Positions 33,627-46,059 of a stretch of 64,000 nt of DNA are shown in pieces (position 1 is the first letter of the stretch; each line of letters begins with the position of its first letter). Made by a program: the position numbers and the translations under genes. Source of the stretch: Bactericera cockerelli. Taxonomy: Eukaryota > Arthropoda > Insecta > Hemiptera > Triozidae. The notes under the pieces were generated by a model. That model had not been told where the DNA came from, ran no database searches, and saw nothing but the letters and a program-made list of their open reading frames with translations. The DNA is taken from NCBI GenBank assembly GCA_024516035.1, contig CM044959.1, positions 22,370,884 through 22,434,883 on the forward strand. The letters run 5' to 3'.

Positions 33627-34646
33627 GAATGTTGGAAATTTTAAATGAGCTAACTGACAAATTTTCAAAATTAATTTTATTGCGTAAAACGAAGCTATCC
33701 ACGAGCGCACATTCATTTCTGAAAAACCTATCACAAAATTCAATCTGAAAGATTTTTTTTTTCTCGAAAGATAGCACCAGAGCTAACTGGTAGTGGTTGT
33801 AAATCTAAAGGAGCTATCTGCAGCAGCCATGCTTCACTACTCAGAGCATTCCTTTGTTTTGATTTCTCTGTCGCCTGTTGCATACTGTCTTTTAGTTGCT
33901 GTCAGTAAATTTTAATAAAAATAAAATTAATTCAAACTTTATTAAAATAAAAGGCAAAAAACAAGGAATTCTACAACTCTGTTCTGTCTCTAGGAAATTC
34001 AGCTAATCCTTGAGACTCGAACCATGAACCCATGCATGATAAAGATTCATAATAGGGCCTTTCACACGTACGAATAAATTGACGGATTCGGACAGTCCAA
34101 GATCTTTAAAATTGGACTGTGCGACAGTCCAAGATCTTCAAACGTATCCGTCATCTGATGGACTGTGAGATATCTATTTGGACCGTGGATCTGAAGAAGG
34201 TCTGGCAGTCCAGATCCGTCGGTCCAAATCTGTACATGGCAAACTGTTGGCATAATGGGACTACCTGTCTTGCGCTGACAGTCTAAATAAAGCACTACTT
34301 ATACTTATACATGTAAATACAAATTTAAAAACTATATGGACTGTTCATATTTGAAATAAAAGTGTACAGACAGATCTGGACCGTCGGACTAGGACTGGCA
34401 GATTTGGACTGTCGGTTTCTTAATTTGTTACAGAAAAATGGCCTTTTTTAATTTTTTATTATTTTTTGGAAATGTTGAAACTTATAAAAGTCAAACAGTA
34501 TGACAGTATGATGTATGCTCATATTGCCTACAATATAATTGAAAATGGCCGTAAAATATGTGAAATTGTGAAGATGCTGACATTTTTTGGTCCTCCTGAA
34601 AAAAACCACTTTTGTCAGTTAGCTCATTTAGAATTTCCAACATTAT
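33627..34646. repeat. Inverted repeat pair enclosing about 950 bp
   Basis: 'aatgttggaaattttaaatg agctaactgacaa' at 33627-33660 is found inverted at 34614-34646. Between them (34075-34420) lie many short copies of 'ggac(a/c)gtccagatct'-like sequence. This looks like a non-autonomous DNA element with subterminal repeats, but exact ends are unclear. Confidence 0.45.
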
Positions 34647-35247
34647 AACCTAGACGATAAAGTGACTACAATTTTTTTTGACACCACGTCAATGGCCAAA
34701 AAAGCCAACGCTCAAATAAGTATTATGATAAGAACCTATCTAAGTACGTACCTAAACTACCTACTTTACCAAAATCTCAGGTTTATGGTGGAGGCGCCTT
34801 AAGTACCTGTCCCCTTATCACTTTCAAGTATCATAAATACCTCTATTATGCCCCAAGTGTCTAACTTATAATCTGCAAGTGAAACCTCCCTTCTGCCTCT
34901 TGCTCATGTATTCCTCTACTAGAAACCTGCTCGTGTCCTCATCCTATTATATCTCTTGCGAGCTGATCGCACATCCACCCACATAATATTTGAACTTTAT
35001 ATTCCGCACAGATTGTATAGGAAACGACTAGTTTTGACAGGTTGTCTCATAAAAAGTATTGAAAAATTCTCCTAGGATAATCTTCATTGTACCACATACA
35101 GTATGTTACTTCAAGGAAGAAGTAATATACAGAACATGTACAGTTATCTAGAGCAATAAGTGAGTTGTGGTTTTAAAAAAATGGAATACAAGTAATCATG
35201 GGGATTAATTAAAAACTTTAATTTATCCAAATCAAAATGTTACTTAA

Positions 35248-35855
35248 CCCTAGCACTCCCAAGGGGGGGGCACAAAGTACCCACACCTAGAAAAAATGCT
35301 CGTAACTTTGATAATACAATACCAATTTGGCTGAAATTTCATGTAATTGTCAGAAATATTGTTTTTCATATTCTAGTGTAGTTTTTTTTTCAAACGACAA
35401 CGTGATTTTTTTCAATGTTTGTCAGAATTGTCCGACCAAATCGCTCCGGCCGGGATTCGAACCCGCAATTCCGCTCCGGCCGGGATTCGAACCCGCAACC
35501 TACGAGTCAGTAGTCAAGCATGCTAACCACTAGACCACGGAGGTCGGCTCAAACAATTTACTTACTACAGAGAAATTTACTCAAAGTTTAGAAATAAGTA
35601 AATAAGAAGTGTAAAAACCTGATTTCATTTGTTCAGAATTGATAAATTAGGAAAAGCCGTTGAATTGGCCTCAAATTAAGAAATTAGTAAAAGAGAAGTG
35701 TAAAAACCTGATTTTATTTTTTCATTATTCATAAATAAAGAGAAACAATTGAAACTTTTAAATAAATCAAGATTTTTCTTTATTTTTCTATGTGGGTACT
35801 TTGTGCCCCCCCCTTGGGAGTATCTGTTACCTAACAAAGCTTGGGAGTGCTAGGG
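35248..35855. mobile_element. 608-bp piggyBac-like MITE
   Basis: TTAA (35244-35247 and 35856-35859) flanks 16-bp perfect inverted ends CCCTAGCACTCCCAAG. A second, inner inverted pair is based on GTGGGTACTTTGTGCCCCC. TTAA target duplication is the hallmark of piggyBac. It carries a tRNA-like insert at 35440-35545. Confidence 0.85.
35440..35545 (-). mobile_element. tRNA-like SINE head with duplicated box B
   Basis: Read on the minus strand: 'ccgacctccgtggtctagtg gttagcatgc...' then 'gcgggttcgaatcccggccg gagcgg', with the last block present twice in tandem. Same family as 57640-57832. Confidence 0.65.
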
Positions 35856-36463
35856 TTAAGAGGCCTTTCCCCGGACCTTATTATTATACCAATGTGAATA
35901 GAATTTAAGGGAACAAAATATTTGAAATTATGTTATTATGTAAGGTCAGAAATGTTGAATAGGCAAGTGGTGTGGTAAGATTTTTAAATAAATGAGAAAA
36001 TATTCATGCATTTGGTGAGATCCGATGTTTAGAATTCCCAAACTAGTGCTATTACCAGGGCTTGAACCGCTACATCACTATAGTGCGGCGATTCTACTTG
36101 ATTCAGACGGAAGGGACAAGTCCTCTATTATATCCAATTGGAGTCAAAAGCATACATTTCCATATTTCTTTCCTCTTTTGTCACAGAAAATCCATAAAAT
36201 TCAACAATACTTGTACTCCAATAGTGTCCTTTCATAAAAGTCAATTTCCATAGCACTTTGTATTCTCCCTTCCTTATCAATTGAACGGACAGCTAAGACG
36301 GCTTAATAGCTTTATCATGATGATACACTCATGGAATATTCATACTATGCATTGCATACCTTGCGCTATATGTAGATATTTCATATCTGTTCCAGGCATA
36401 CTAAGGTTGCTAAGAAATGAATGGTTGTTAAATGCTTGTTGTTAAATTGAATGTTTATGGAAT

Positions 36464-36705
36464 AGGTATATATCTGGCTGGGGGACTTTAAACAGGGAGT
36501 AGACTAGCATTGGCTTGGTTCTGGGGGACTATAAACAGGGAGTAGACTAGCATTGACTTGGTTCTGGGGGACTATAAACAGGGAGTAGACCAGCATTGGC
36601 TTGGTTCTGGGGGACTATAAACAGGGAGTAGACCAGCATTGGCTTGGTCCTGAGGGACTATAAACAGGGAGTAGACCAGCATTAGCTTAGTTCTGGGGGC
36701 CCTTG
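36464..36705 (+). repeat. 43-bp minisatellite, about 5 units
   Basis: The unit begins CTGGGGGACTATAAACAGGG and ends 'cattggcttggtt'. A unique block ('ggcccttgtcaattattagc ctccgtgtaaagacagtgg...') follows to about 36810. The whole composite recurs inverted at 41419-41640. Confidence 0.85.
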
Positions 36706-37365
36706 TCAATTATTAGCCTCCGTGTAAAGACAGTGGTAGAAGTGCTGAGTCATTCCTCCACTGTCTTGCTATCATCGTTCACGATGATGCCACCCTATGA
36801 TGATGATATGAATGCATGAGTTTTCAATCAACAAAAAATTCTATTTGATTACGAGAGATAAAACCCAGAAGGGCCCCTTTCACTAATGAAAATTAAACCT
36901 CCACTCATATTTCTACTGATTGATTTGGGGAGTCATATTCAGTCATTACTCATTACTGTAACGCTTTCTCAATGATATAAACTGTGCCACCATAGAAAGC
37001 CAACAAATGCAGTGTCGTATGAGTCAATTGAAGTCCTTATTTATAATTTCATCTTTAAAAATACAATTAATTATATATGTATTTATTAAAGACCGAAAAG
37101 TAATATGGAAATTGGTACAATTTGCACATCCACTAATAAATGATGTTCGCTACTATCGCCTCAACAAGGGCTGTATAATATTTCTTGTTTGTGATTTCCT
37201 AGCGAATAGAACCGATTGATAATATCCCTGTCCCGAATGTACTAACTACATACTGACTATGGTTATCTTTTATAGTCATTTAAAGAAAGAGGTCTAATGT
37301 GTTTTAAAGACCACCAAAGGTTTCTCCTTTGGTAGAAAGTGGAACAAGCTAAATGAAATCGAAAG

Positions 37366-37700
37366 TAGAGAATTAGGGAAGAAATACAAAGACAAGGAGA
37401 TGAGGTAAGATGGTGAGGGTAGCGATAGAGTAAAAGAGTGTAGTACAAAGAGATAGTGAGATAATGAAGAATAGGAGAGAGTTGTGGAGGTGGAAAAGTA
37501 GTGGACGGAAGGGGTTAAGAATGGGAAGAAGAGTTGACGGGAGGAGAAAGACAAAGTGAAAAAACGAGATAGTTGAGGTGAAGGATAGCAAGAGCAGCGG
37601 TAGATGGAAGAGGAGAAAGGGAAGTAATGAAGCAGAAGGAGGGGAGAGGGAGGTGGAGGAGGAGAGAAGGAATAAGGAAGAGGAGGAGGAATAGAAATGG
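37366..37700. repeat. Purine-rich tract
   Basis: About 330 bases with the plus strand almost entirely A and G, in irregular (GGA/GAA)n runs. It explains the Ser/Leu/Phe-rich minus-strand open frame here, which is not a gene. Confidence 0.75.
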
Positions 37701-38824
37701 AGAATATAGTATGAATTAATAATCATGACACGACACGAAGTTCTCATGAAAACTTGGTGCCAGTGTCGGGTGCAATGTGTCTCCTCAATCAGCAATCTAT
37801 CAGTAGCTGGTTTTGTAGATCTCATAGAGGTAATGCTGTGAGTATTAGAGGAACTCTCCCAACCTCTGAAAAATTAGAAGAAATCTTTTATTTGTAAGAT
37901 GTTCGTCATGTTGTGTTGTTTTATTATAATACCAACCTTTAAAAATATTACATTTTTGATTTTGGATACTATGAATATAGTACCACCAACATCTTACTTA
38001 TTGGTGGTAGAATGTGGCATTTGAACATGTTCAGTGTCCAGTAAAGGTGTGTGAATTTGGAAAGTTAGAGGTACCAATTCTATTGCCTTTCATCCTTGGA
38101 ACCTAAAACTGTTTTTCTGATTACATTACACATTTAGATCCATCTAAAAACCACGTGTAACTCGATAAAATCTGTTTAAATAAATATCGTTGTTGTTTTG
38201 CTTATTAGCAGCGGTATTGTTTTTTTATTGATTAAGTTAAAGTAAAAAAAAGTTAAAGTAGACTGCGTGTATGTTGACTTGAAATTTAAATGTACACCGT
38301 ACACTGAACGTATGTATTGGGCTAGTAAATTAAATATTACTGGTAGCAGTAGCTTAAAACTTTTGACTCTTATGAGGTAAACTCAGTGTTTTATTTTGTG
38401 GCCGTCTTACTACCCTGGAAAAAGCGCCAAGCCCCCACTAAGTGGAGGGATAGCAAGCGGGACTAAATTGTAACCAAGCTCCGTTCCACTCACAGCAAGA
38501 ATTATACCGTGGAAATTCTGAATAGATAATGACTACTATCATGTCTAATAGGTGCTCGAGCGAATATCAACATTTTTCCACGCCGCCGCCACCGCCGCGG
38601 TGTCTGGAAGATACCACTCGCGGGGAAAGCTTGATATTGACGTAACCTACTTATTGACAGCACGGCGGGAAATATAAATGATGAGAACTGAGAGAGTTAG
38701 CGATGCGGCTGCCCTCCCACGGTCTGATAGTTTTGTTCTCCACAATTACCATATTATTATTATTATTATTATATCTTTGATTTTAAAAATCACAAAGACC
38801 GACATTTCTGCTCTCAGTGATATC

Positions 38825-39035
38825 TGTCCCGGTAGCTCAGTGGTAAAGGCGGCACTCTGTGAATCCACAGGTTCCAGAGGTCGTGGGTTCGAAACCTAGC
38901 CGGGACATGACAAGTTATCCTCCCATTTGGGATTTTTACCACATAATAATATGTCTTGGGGTTACTGCTGGAATAATGGGACTTTAATAGTCCTTATCGG
39001 GCAGTATAAATAAGGCGATGCTATTATTATTATTT
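38825..39035 (+). mobile_element. tRNA-headed SINE, family 2
   Basis: Full copy with tRNA-like head, body and (ATT)n tail, close to that at 59341-59548. The head begins TGTCCCGGTAGCTCAGTGG. Confidence 0.85.
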
Positions 39036-39217
39036 TAAACTGTGGTGAATTTGAGTAATACCTAGACAACAGATCCTAAACATGAAAGAGTTGCTAATGA
39101 TTTGAACTCTCCTAGAAAACATACTGGGCTGGAGGTGATCCATTTTATCCATTCGGTTTGTAAGAATTTTGATTAGAAATACAAGTGTACCTGCACACAT
39201 GAAACTACCATTTGGTA

Positions 39218-39425
39218 TTATTATTATTATTATTTTAAACTTTATTAAATGAAGACATACATACAAACAGTTAATTATAAATTAATATACAATATCTTTT
39301 ATAAGTATAGATAAGAAAAAGTGGAAACCTAAAAAAATTGAGAAAAAATAAATAAAGATATACACATGTCCTAACTAAAAGACGGGGTTATTGCCTTTGG
39401 CAATCTCTTCCACCCAACACTTGGT
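39218..39425 (+). repeat. Dispersed repeat tail, second copy
   Basis: Same module as at 23860-24010: (TTA)n, 'ttaaa(c)tttattaaatg', then 'ctaaaagacggggttattgc ctttggcaatctcttccac'. Confidence 0.5.
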
Positions 39426-40117
39426 ATATAATTTTCAGTATTTTGTTCACATGTGCAGATTTTCTTCATGTCGTTGGCCCACTTTAATAAAAAAGTATTC
39501 TTACTCAACAAAATATAAGAAAATAATAATTAATTTGCTAATATTTTATTTCCAACACCATCTCTACGAAGCATAATATTATTTTTTTACGAATTGAAAG
39601 TTTTTTCTTCATCTCAAATATTACTGATATTCTAATAAGATAGGATATACCTGGATAATTTATAAATATCTCAAATGTAACAAAGTTCTTTCAAACGAAA
39701 AGTGAAACACAATTTCTTTCGTCACATTGGCGTTGCATCCCAAACGTATTTTGATGCTTTGTGATTACATGAACTTTTCAGTAACCCAATGTTGAATAGG
39801 TTACCTGTAGCTACCATTGGTATGGATAGATAGCAAACTATAATAGAGATGCCATGATTGTTCGAGGTGTTTTTGTGAAACTCCGACTTGAGGGCGTGTC
39901 TGGATATCTTAACTTTAATTCTGTTGCATAATGTGGCCCTTATAGACCGGCAATGATTTAGACTGTCGTAGTGTTAAACATTTTTTTATAGAATAAAATT
40001 ATGTATTCCAATAATACTGCCCATGATTTGGATCAATAGAAGACAGGACAATTTTCATCTTTTATACTCCCAATGATTTTCACTGCTAGAACATTATAAT
40101 GCAATTTCGGACTTTAG

Positions 40118-40326
40118 TATTGAACATTCCATGATCGGACAGTATGACCGTTTGTCCCGTTGGTCCGCTGTCAGTGTGTCGGACATGCCTCCTGTGCTCG
40201 GTAGACCGATGACCTTGGAATCAGCTGACGGTTCATGGCGGCCGTTGCAGGTCTGTACCAGTTTGGAGATGACTCGAGGACCATCGCATCTCGGTTCGCG
40301 GAGCGACAAAGGAATAAAGATGACAG
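40118..40326 (+). CDS. Candidate internal exon, product unknown
   Basis: A GC-rich island runs from acceptor-like ACTTTAG to a strong donor GACAG|GTAAGT (209 bases, phase 1 in and out). The open frame encodes MIGQYDRLSRWSAVSVSDMP and then SADGSWRPLQVCTSLEMTRG. No neighbouring exons were found and I do not recognise the protein. The minus strand is also open here but has weaker splice sites. Confidence 0.4.
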
Positions 40327-40540
40327 GTAAGTCCTCTCTAAATATTTCTTAGTCAGTAGACGCAAACAAAAGATGACACGTATGACCACTCTAAATATTC
40401 CTCAGTTAGCAGAGGCAAAAAAAAACATGACAGGTAAGTCCACTCTAAACATTTCTCAGTCAGCAGAGGCAAAGAAAAGATGACAGGTATGTCCACTCTA
40501 AACATTTCTCAGTCAGCAGAAGCAAAGGGAAGATGACAGG
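40319..40540 (+). repeat. 53-bp tandem repeat containing a copied splice donor
   Basis: About four units, starting at 40319, 40372, 40426 and 40479, each begin GATGACAGGTA(A/T)GTCC and end 'cagcagaggcaaa(g)a'. The first unit overlaps the end of the candidate exon, so the exon/intron boundary has been multiplied. Confidence 0.75.
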
Positions 40541-41418
40541 TTCTCTTTGCTTTTTTAAGTCAATGCTATAAACTGGTGAGTGATGACTGTCTACAAAGTT
40601 CAATTTTTACGTACTCGGATATCTCTGCTCTTGTGAGTGGAGCAAATCAGCTCCGTTAGAACAATAAAAAACTTGGCTTTTCTTTTTAGCACTGAGAGTT
40701 TCTTGCATAGTTACTCTTATAGTTCTTTAAAATTATCTGAGGTAGGTAGGTATTGAATTAAAAAAAAATAATATTAAAATAACATTTCTATTTAGTAACA
40801 CTGATTTTTTGTAAAAACAAATTGATTACAGAGAATGATAAAAGAAAATTTCAAAGTCAGAATTCAGAAAAAAACTCTCAGAATTCTAGTCTTTATCGTA
40901 CCTCAATATTACAAGGGAAAATCTATTGTTATAATTTTATAAAATTTTCATGACTTTATCAGTGAAAAAGTTAATATAATGAAGTTTTTTATACAATTTT
41001 TTTTATCAGCTGCTTATATCTATGTATTTATTGTTAGAATTTTTGTTGGTGATGTTATCAATTAAATTTCTTTAACAAGTTTAAGTATTTGTAGGAGCTC
41101 CTAGCCCCAAGTGTTTGGAAAATGTATGTCCTATTATTATTCATATCCTCCCTTGTAGGCTTGAGCTTTCGAATTTAATTGGACTTACATGGGAAAATCT
41201 CATTATTTCTTTAGCACTTTAGCTTCTAAATATTTTACGAAAACTTGAGAAGTATTTGAACTTACAATAACAAGGATACATATTCAAAGGATTGGCATTC
41301 GAAACCACTTGTATATCGATTTTGTTAAGGGTTTTAATTTTTAATTTCGAGGGCTTTAATTTTTGTCAAATTTCAAATTATATAGATCTAAACAAAAATC
41401 ATCTCGAAGTCTCGTTTC

Positions 41419-41640
41419 ATCACCATCACAGGGTGGCGTCATCGTGAACGATGGTAGCCAGACAGTGGAGAAATGACTCTGCACTTCTAAATCTGTCTTT
41501 ACAAGGAGGCTAATAATGGACAAGGGCCCCCAGAACCAAGCTAATGCTGGTGTACTCCTTGTTTATAATCCCCCAGCCAGACTGCTGGTCTACTCCCTGT
41601 TTATAGTCCCCCAGCGAGACTTTATAGTCTCGTTTAGTCC
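41419..41640 (-). repeat. Inverted copy of the 43-bp minisatellite composite
   Basis: On the minus strand it has two to three 43-bp units and then the same unique block as at 36705-36810. Together the two copies form a 5-kb-spaced inverted pair. Confidence 0.75.
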
Positions 41641-41889
41641 CCAGAATATTGCCTCGACTCTTATTCCTAACCATACTGGATGCTCCAGTGACAGTAATCT
41701 GAATCCGAGTCCGAATCTAACAGAAAATAGTTTTACAGATTTCTCTGATAGTTAATCTGCAAGGATATTGAACAATCTGAAACTACTAGGGTTAATTTCT
41801 TGAGATTCATTTTATTTCTGTCATTACATAGGTACATATTTGTTTTTTTAAGTCATTAATCTTGTTAGGACAACGTCTCTGGTGGTCAA

Positions 41890-41975
41890 TTGGTGCACTG
41901 GTAGTCAAATGGTTAACGCGCTAGTCTGGTAATCCAGGTAGCGTAGGGATTCATTGGTTCGATAGTGTGCATAGA
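41890..41975 (+). mobile_element. SINE family 1, truncated head
   Basis: 'gtgcactggtagtcaaatgg' to 'tcattggttcgatagtgtgc'. The tail is replaced by an RTE-like remnant. Confidence 0.7.
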
Positions 41976-42290
41976 TGGCATGATGACATCTATGCACATA
42001 TTCCTTGGTCGTCCTCTTGATCTTGCTCCTTCAATATCTCCCTGAATTATAATCTTCAATAATTTCATACTTCTCACCACCCAGATCATGTCCCAATACT
42101 GAATTTCCTTTTCTTGATTGTCAAGAGCAACTCTTTATTATCTTTCTGCATTCGATTTACCACTTCCACGTTTGTTATTTTCTGCATCCAAGATATTTTA
42201 AGGAAACGCCAATATACATACATTTCAAAGGCTTCAATCCTCTTTTCCATTGCAAGGTTTAATGTCCATCTTTCACATCCATTTTAATTA
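41965..42290 (-). pseudogene. RTE-like reverse transcriptase C-terminal remnant
   Basis: Minus-strand translation gives, in broken frames, EKRIEAFEMYVYWRFLKISW, VTNVEVVNRMQK-type sequence, a KRKFS...GHD block and a GxxEGARSRGRP-like end. This is the order seen at the C terminus of RTE/craft-type non-LTR retrotransposons (LERRLEAFEMW.YRRML..SW...). Several stops and shifts: dead copy. Confidence 0.65.
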
Positions 42291-42299
42291 GGTAGTACA

Positions 42300-43850
42300 A
42301 AATTCATTGTTATGGTACATTATCACTTCTTGATGAGCTCCTCTCTGTTCGACTGTTCTGTAATTCCAAGCCTCTATTTTGTTTTCCCTACTAACTTTTA
42401 GGTATGGCGCAAGGCTTGCTGAAATAAAATACGGCTAATAGGTAGCTGCAGTCTGCAGACCGTTGCATTATGCAACTACTGATCCAGGGGTTCCCAAGAC
42501 AGAAGCAGTCCAATGGAAAGTTTCCACGCAACGAAAACACTTTACTGGTCAAAAGCTGGAGAGATAGAGATTTTAAAGACTATAGGTTCATACTCTGTAC
42601 AAGCGAGTTTTCTAAATATCTATTAGAATATTATGTATCCAAATGTTATGAATACCTTTGTGAAAAATATTTCTAAAACAATAAAAATCTGAATAGATAT
42701 AAACAAACAAAATTTACAACATTCATTCATAAAAACAACCTCATTGATAATTGTGACTCCGGAACTCGGGAAAAAATGATGGGCACCACAAAATTTGCAA
42801 CATCCTGCCTTTCAAAGTGTCCCAGTTTGGGAACAACTCCGACAATAGGTATTCCGTGCTATTAATGCTGTTTCCGTGACTATACATCACTATCTCTCTA
42901 GAAGGGAGGGGCACCTAATATTCAGTCAGGCCAACTTTAGAATGAATCCATTTTGTCATAATATGCTCTTTTCCTGAGCAGTTTCTCTTTGTTTATGTTT
43001 CTTAACCTGGTTTTCTTTTTTTTTCTTGCATTATTACTGTGTTTGTTATTATTATATTTTTTTAGACACACAACGTTTTCCAACAGTGCCCTGGATAACG
43101 TAACTTTTCCACCCGGCAGAAATACTTAATTTTTGCGTGACTGTTTTATTACATTTTATTCCAAGACGTTAAGTAGCTTTACCTATACAACTTAGCTTCT
43201 CACTCTTCATACCAAGGACGCTATAGTCAAGACTCAAGAAGCAGAGGTTATACTAAGATGGATCAGTTGATCATGGTAGTTTCTACGTCACATATGTACA
43301 TTCTGATACACTTCTTAGCATCAATCGACGTTGCTAAACAAATTATGGTCCTAACACTATACAGCTAGAAAATTCTTGGTATGTATGCAACGAATATATC
43401 CTGAAAATTTCAGCTCGATTGGACAAAAATTACAACAACAAGAAATTCGCGATGCAATCGTACAAACTATACCTACTCGCTTCGTTTTATTTCATAGACT
43501 TCAGTCGCAATTCAATGGAAACCTTTTTAGCATTAAACTATTAAGCAAATTGGAATGTTTTATATCTGTGTCCCAGTCCCTCCATGTATAAACACGTGTT
43601 ATGTGAAGAGGCACTCTGACGTCACAAGGCAAGGGTTATAATCCTTTGTTACCTGTTACATTGGTAGGAGAGGGGAGGGGGCTACCAACACAATGGCTGC
43701 GTGATAGGCAAGAAAACATTCTAAAACGAAACATTGGCCTATTCTGAATTCTCAAGTGCCCAACACTGAGAGCCGACACAAAGGATTCAGGCGCACGTTA
43801 TGAAATTATTATTTTAAAGTAAAGTTACTCTCGTTTTTAACATAGTACAC
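42300..43850. other. Non-coding stretch
   Basis: No supported gene or structured repeat. The short frame at 42470-42676 has no recognisable features. Confidence 0.35.
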
Positions 43851-44427
43851 CACTGCAGCACCTCATTCTATACACACACCACTGCAGCACCTCATCCTAT
43901 ACACACAGCACTGCAGCACCTCATCCTATACACACACCACTGCAGCACCTCATCCTATACACACACCACTGCAACACCTCATCCTATACACACACCACTG
44001 CAGCACCTCATCCTATACACACACCACTGCAGCACCTCATTCTATACACACACCACTGCAGCACCTCATCCCATACACACACCACTGCAGCACCTCATCC
44101 CATACACACACCACTGCAGCACCTCATCCTATACATACACCACTGCAGCACCTCATCCTATACACACACCACTGCAACACCTCATCCTATACACACACCA
44201 CTGCAGCACCTCATCCTATACACACACCACTGCAGCACCTCATCCTATACACACACCACTGCAGCTCCTCATCCTATACACACACCACTGCAGCACCTCA
44301 TCCTATACACACACCACTGCAGCACCTCATCCTATACACACACCACTGCAGCACCTCATCCTATACACACACCACTGCAGCACCTCATCCTATACACACA
44401 CCACTGCAGCACCTCATCCTATACACC
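43851..44427 (+). repeat. 29-bp minisatellite, about 20 units
   Basis: Unit CACCACTGCAGCACCTCATC + CTATACACA, highly uniform with a few substitutions (for example GCAACACC, CATTCTATA). Each unit carries a PstI-type CTGCAG. No spacers, so not a CRISPR. Confidence 0.95.
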
Positions 44428-44429
44428 AC

Positions 44430-45880
44430 TGTATGTTTGCAGCAGTTGAGAATCTCGGGTTGAATTTTTCTCATTGAAAAATGAAAATAGAGCAATGAAA
44501 CAAAAAAAACAGAATGCTGCTGTGAAGTGCATAGCTCATTCTTCAAGTGCACGGACTTCAAGAAAGTACAATCAAGAATTTTGTACAATGAAAGAGGTGA
44601 ATTATCATACAGTTTTTTACTTTCCTAATGGCATTATATTTATATCAAAAATTTTACGATTTTTTTGGTTTAAATTACATCAGAACCCTTTTTGATTATT
44701 ATCTAGTAACGCAGGGTGTAAAAGTTTTTTTGGGGGGGGGGGGGATCAGAATCAATGATTTCAGAGTCTAAAATGATTATTATAGTCTCATAATTTTCTC
44801 TAGAATTGATTCTCAAAATTTCTATAAAAACACTTTAGCACCTTGTATGTAATTTTAAGGAATGCCATAAAAACCCATTATGTCACTTAAAAAATATCTT
44901 ACGTATCCAAGGAAAACTCATAAAAAAATAACAGTGAAATTAAACTAACTCATCTGAAGGAATGTCTCATGTTTCATCCTTTACCATCAATCTACACACT
45001 TTCAGACGAGGCTTGTTTTTTGACACTGCCAAAGAATTGAAAAAACCTTTATACGCGCTATTTGACGAGCGTTGGCCTCTTGGAACTTAGTTTTCCTCTT
45101 TATTACCTTCGCATGTCCTCAATAAAACTCCACATTACGCCAAACACGTTTTATTGTTTATACTGTAAAGTTAACTTGAGTCTTGTTTTATTCACATTGT
45201 GACGTCATCAGGGCGTTTGAATTGCTCCAGAGTAGTCTGGAAAACTCTTGGGGATTCATCATGTCCCTGTGCTCTTTCATGGTCTCCAGTTCAGACATTA
45301 ATGAATAGTCGCGATATTCATCTTTTAAAATTTGAATATGGTCTCCTGTCAGAGAGATATAATCATACAGGCATAATGGCATAATGGCATATGCCATAAC
45401 TTTGGCATAATGAATGCCATCTTAAATAACGAAGAGAATGCCGAAGGCATTATCAACACCCTTGATCAGGCTCTGTTTATATTTATTTTATAACTTATTA
45501 TTCTGTTCTTTGTACTCGTATATTAAAAAAAATGTAAATAAAGCTCAATCCAATGTTTTTTTTTCTTTCTTTTTTCCTGTAAGGCGCTTTAGCATTGTGA
45601 TCTCCAGGTCGTTAGCGCCGTAATCCAATGTTTATAAATGCCAATACGATAAATTTAAGTTTGACAGGAGTCAGGATTTCAGGTCGTGTCCCCATCTGGC
45701 CCATTGCTATTAAATAAACTCTTTTATCTTCGTTCTAATTTTTATGAACCACCAGTGTCAGGGCGTGGTACTTTATTTATTTTCACATAGCCTACGCTGG
45801 AAATTCAAATGACGGCTTCAAGTATTGAAAAATGCCTCACGCATGGGATCGCAAAACTTTGAATCGGATGTTAAAGATGA
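44430..45880. other. Non-coding stretch
   Basis: No supported gene. A G-run occurs at 44731-44744 and a pyrimidine run near 45558. Confidence 0.35.
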
Positions 45881-45884
45881 GCTT

Positions 45885-46050
45885 CCTCCTGTATTTACGA
45901 ATTATTACCTCCGTAGCTTGATCAATAAAGCGACGGACTTGTAATCTGGATGTCGGTGGTTTGAGTCCCAATTTAAGCAGATATTTAGTAAAGCGAGTTT
46001 GAGTAATTGTGATATCACAATTGTGATTAACACGAATGTGATAACTCACT
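45885..46050 (+). mobile_element. tRNA-like SINE, family 3
   Basis: Head 'tccgtagcttgatcaataaa gcg' ... 'ggtggtttgagtccca', then 'gatatttagtaaagcgagtt tgag' and 'gtgatatcacaattgtgatt aacac'. Counterpart of 29595-29750 on the other strand. Confidence 0.6.
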
Positions 46051-46059
46051 AGGTACTTA

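Noticed and set aside
37373..37825. 150-codon minus-strand frame rich in Ser, Leu and Phe
   Set aside because: Arises from a purine-rich tract; composition follows the tract.
43851..44427. Possible CRISPR array
   Set aside because: Units are contiguous with no unique spacers, and this is animal DNA; it is a minisatellite.
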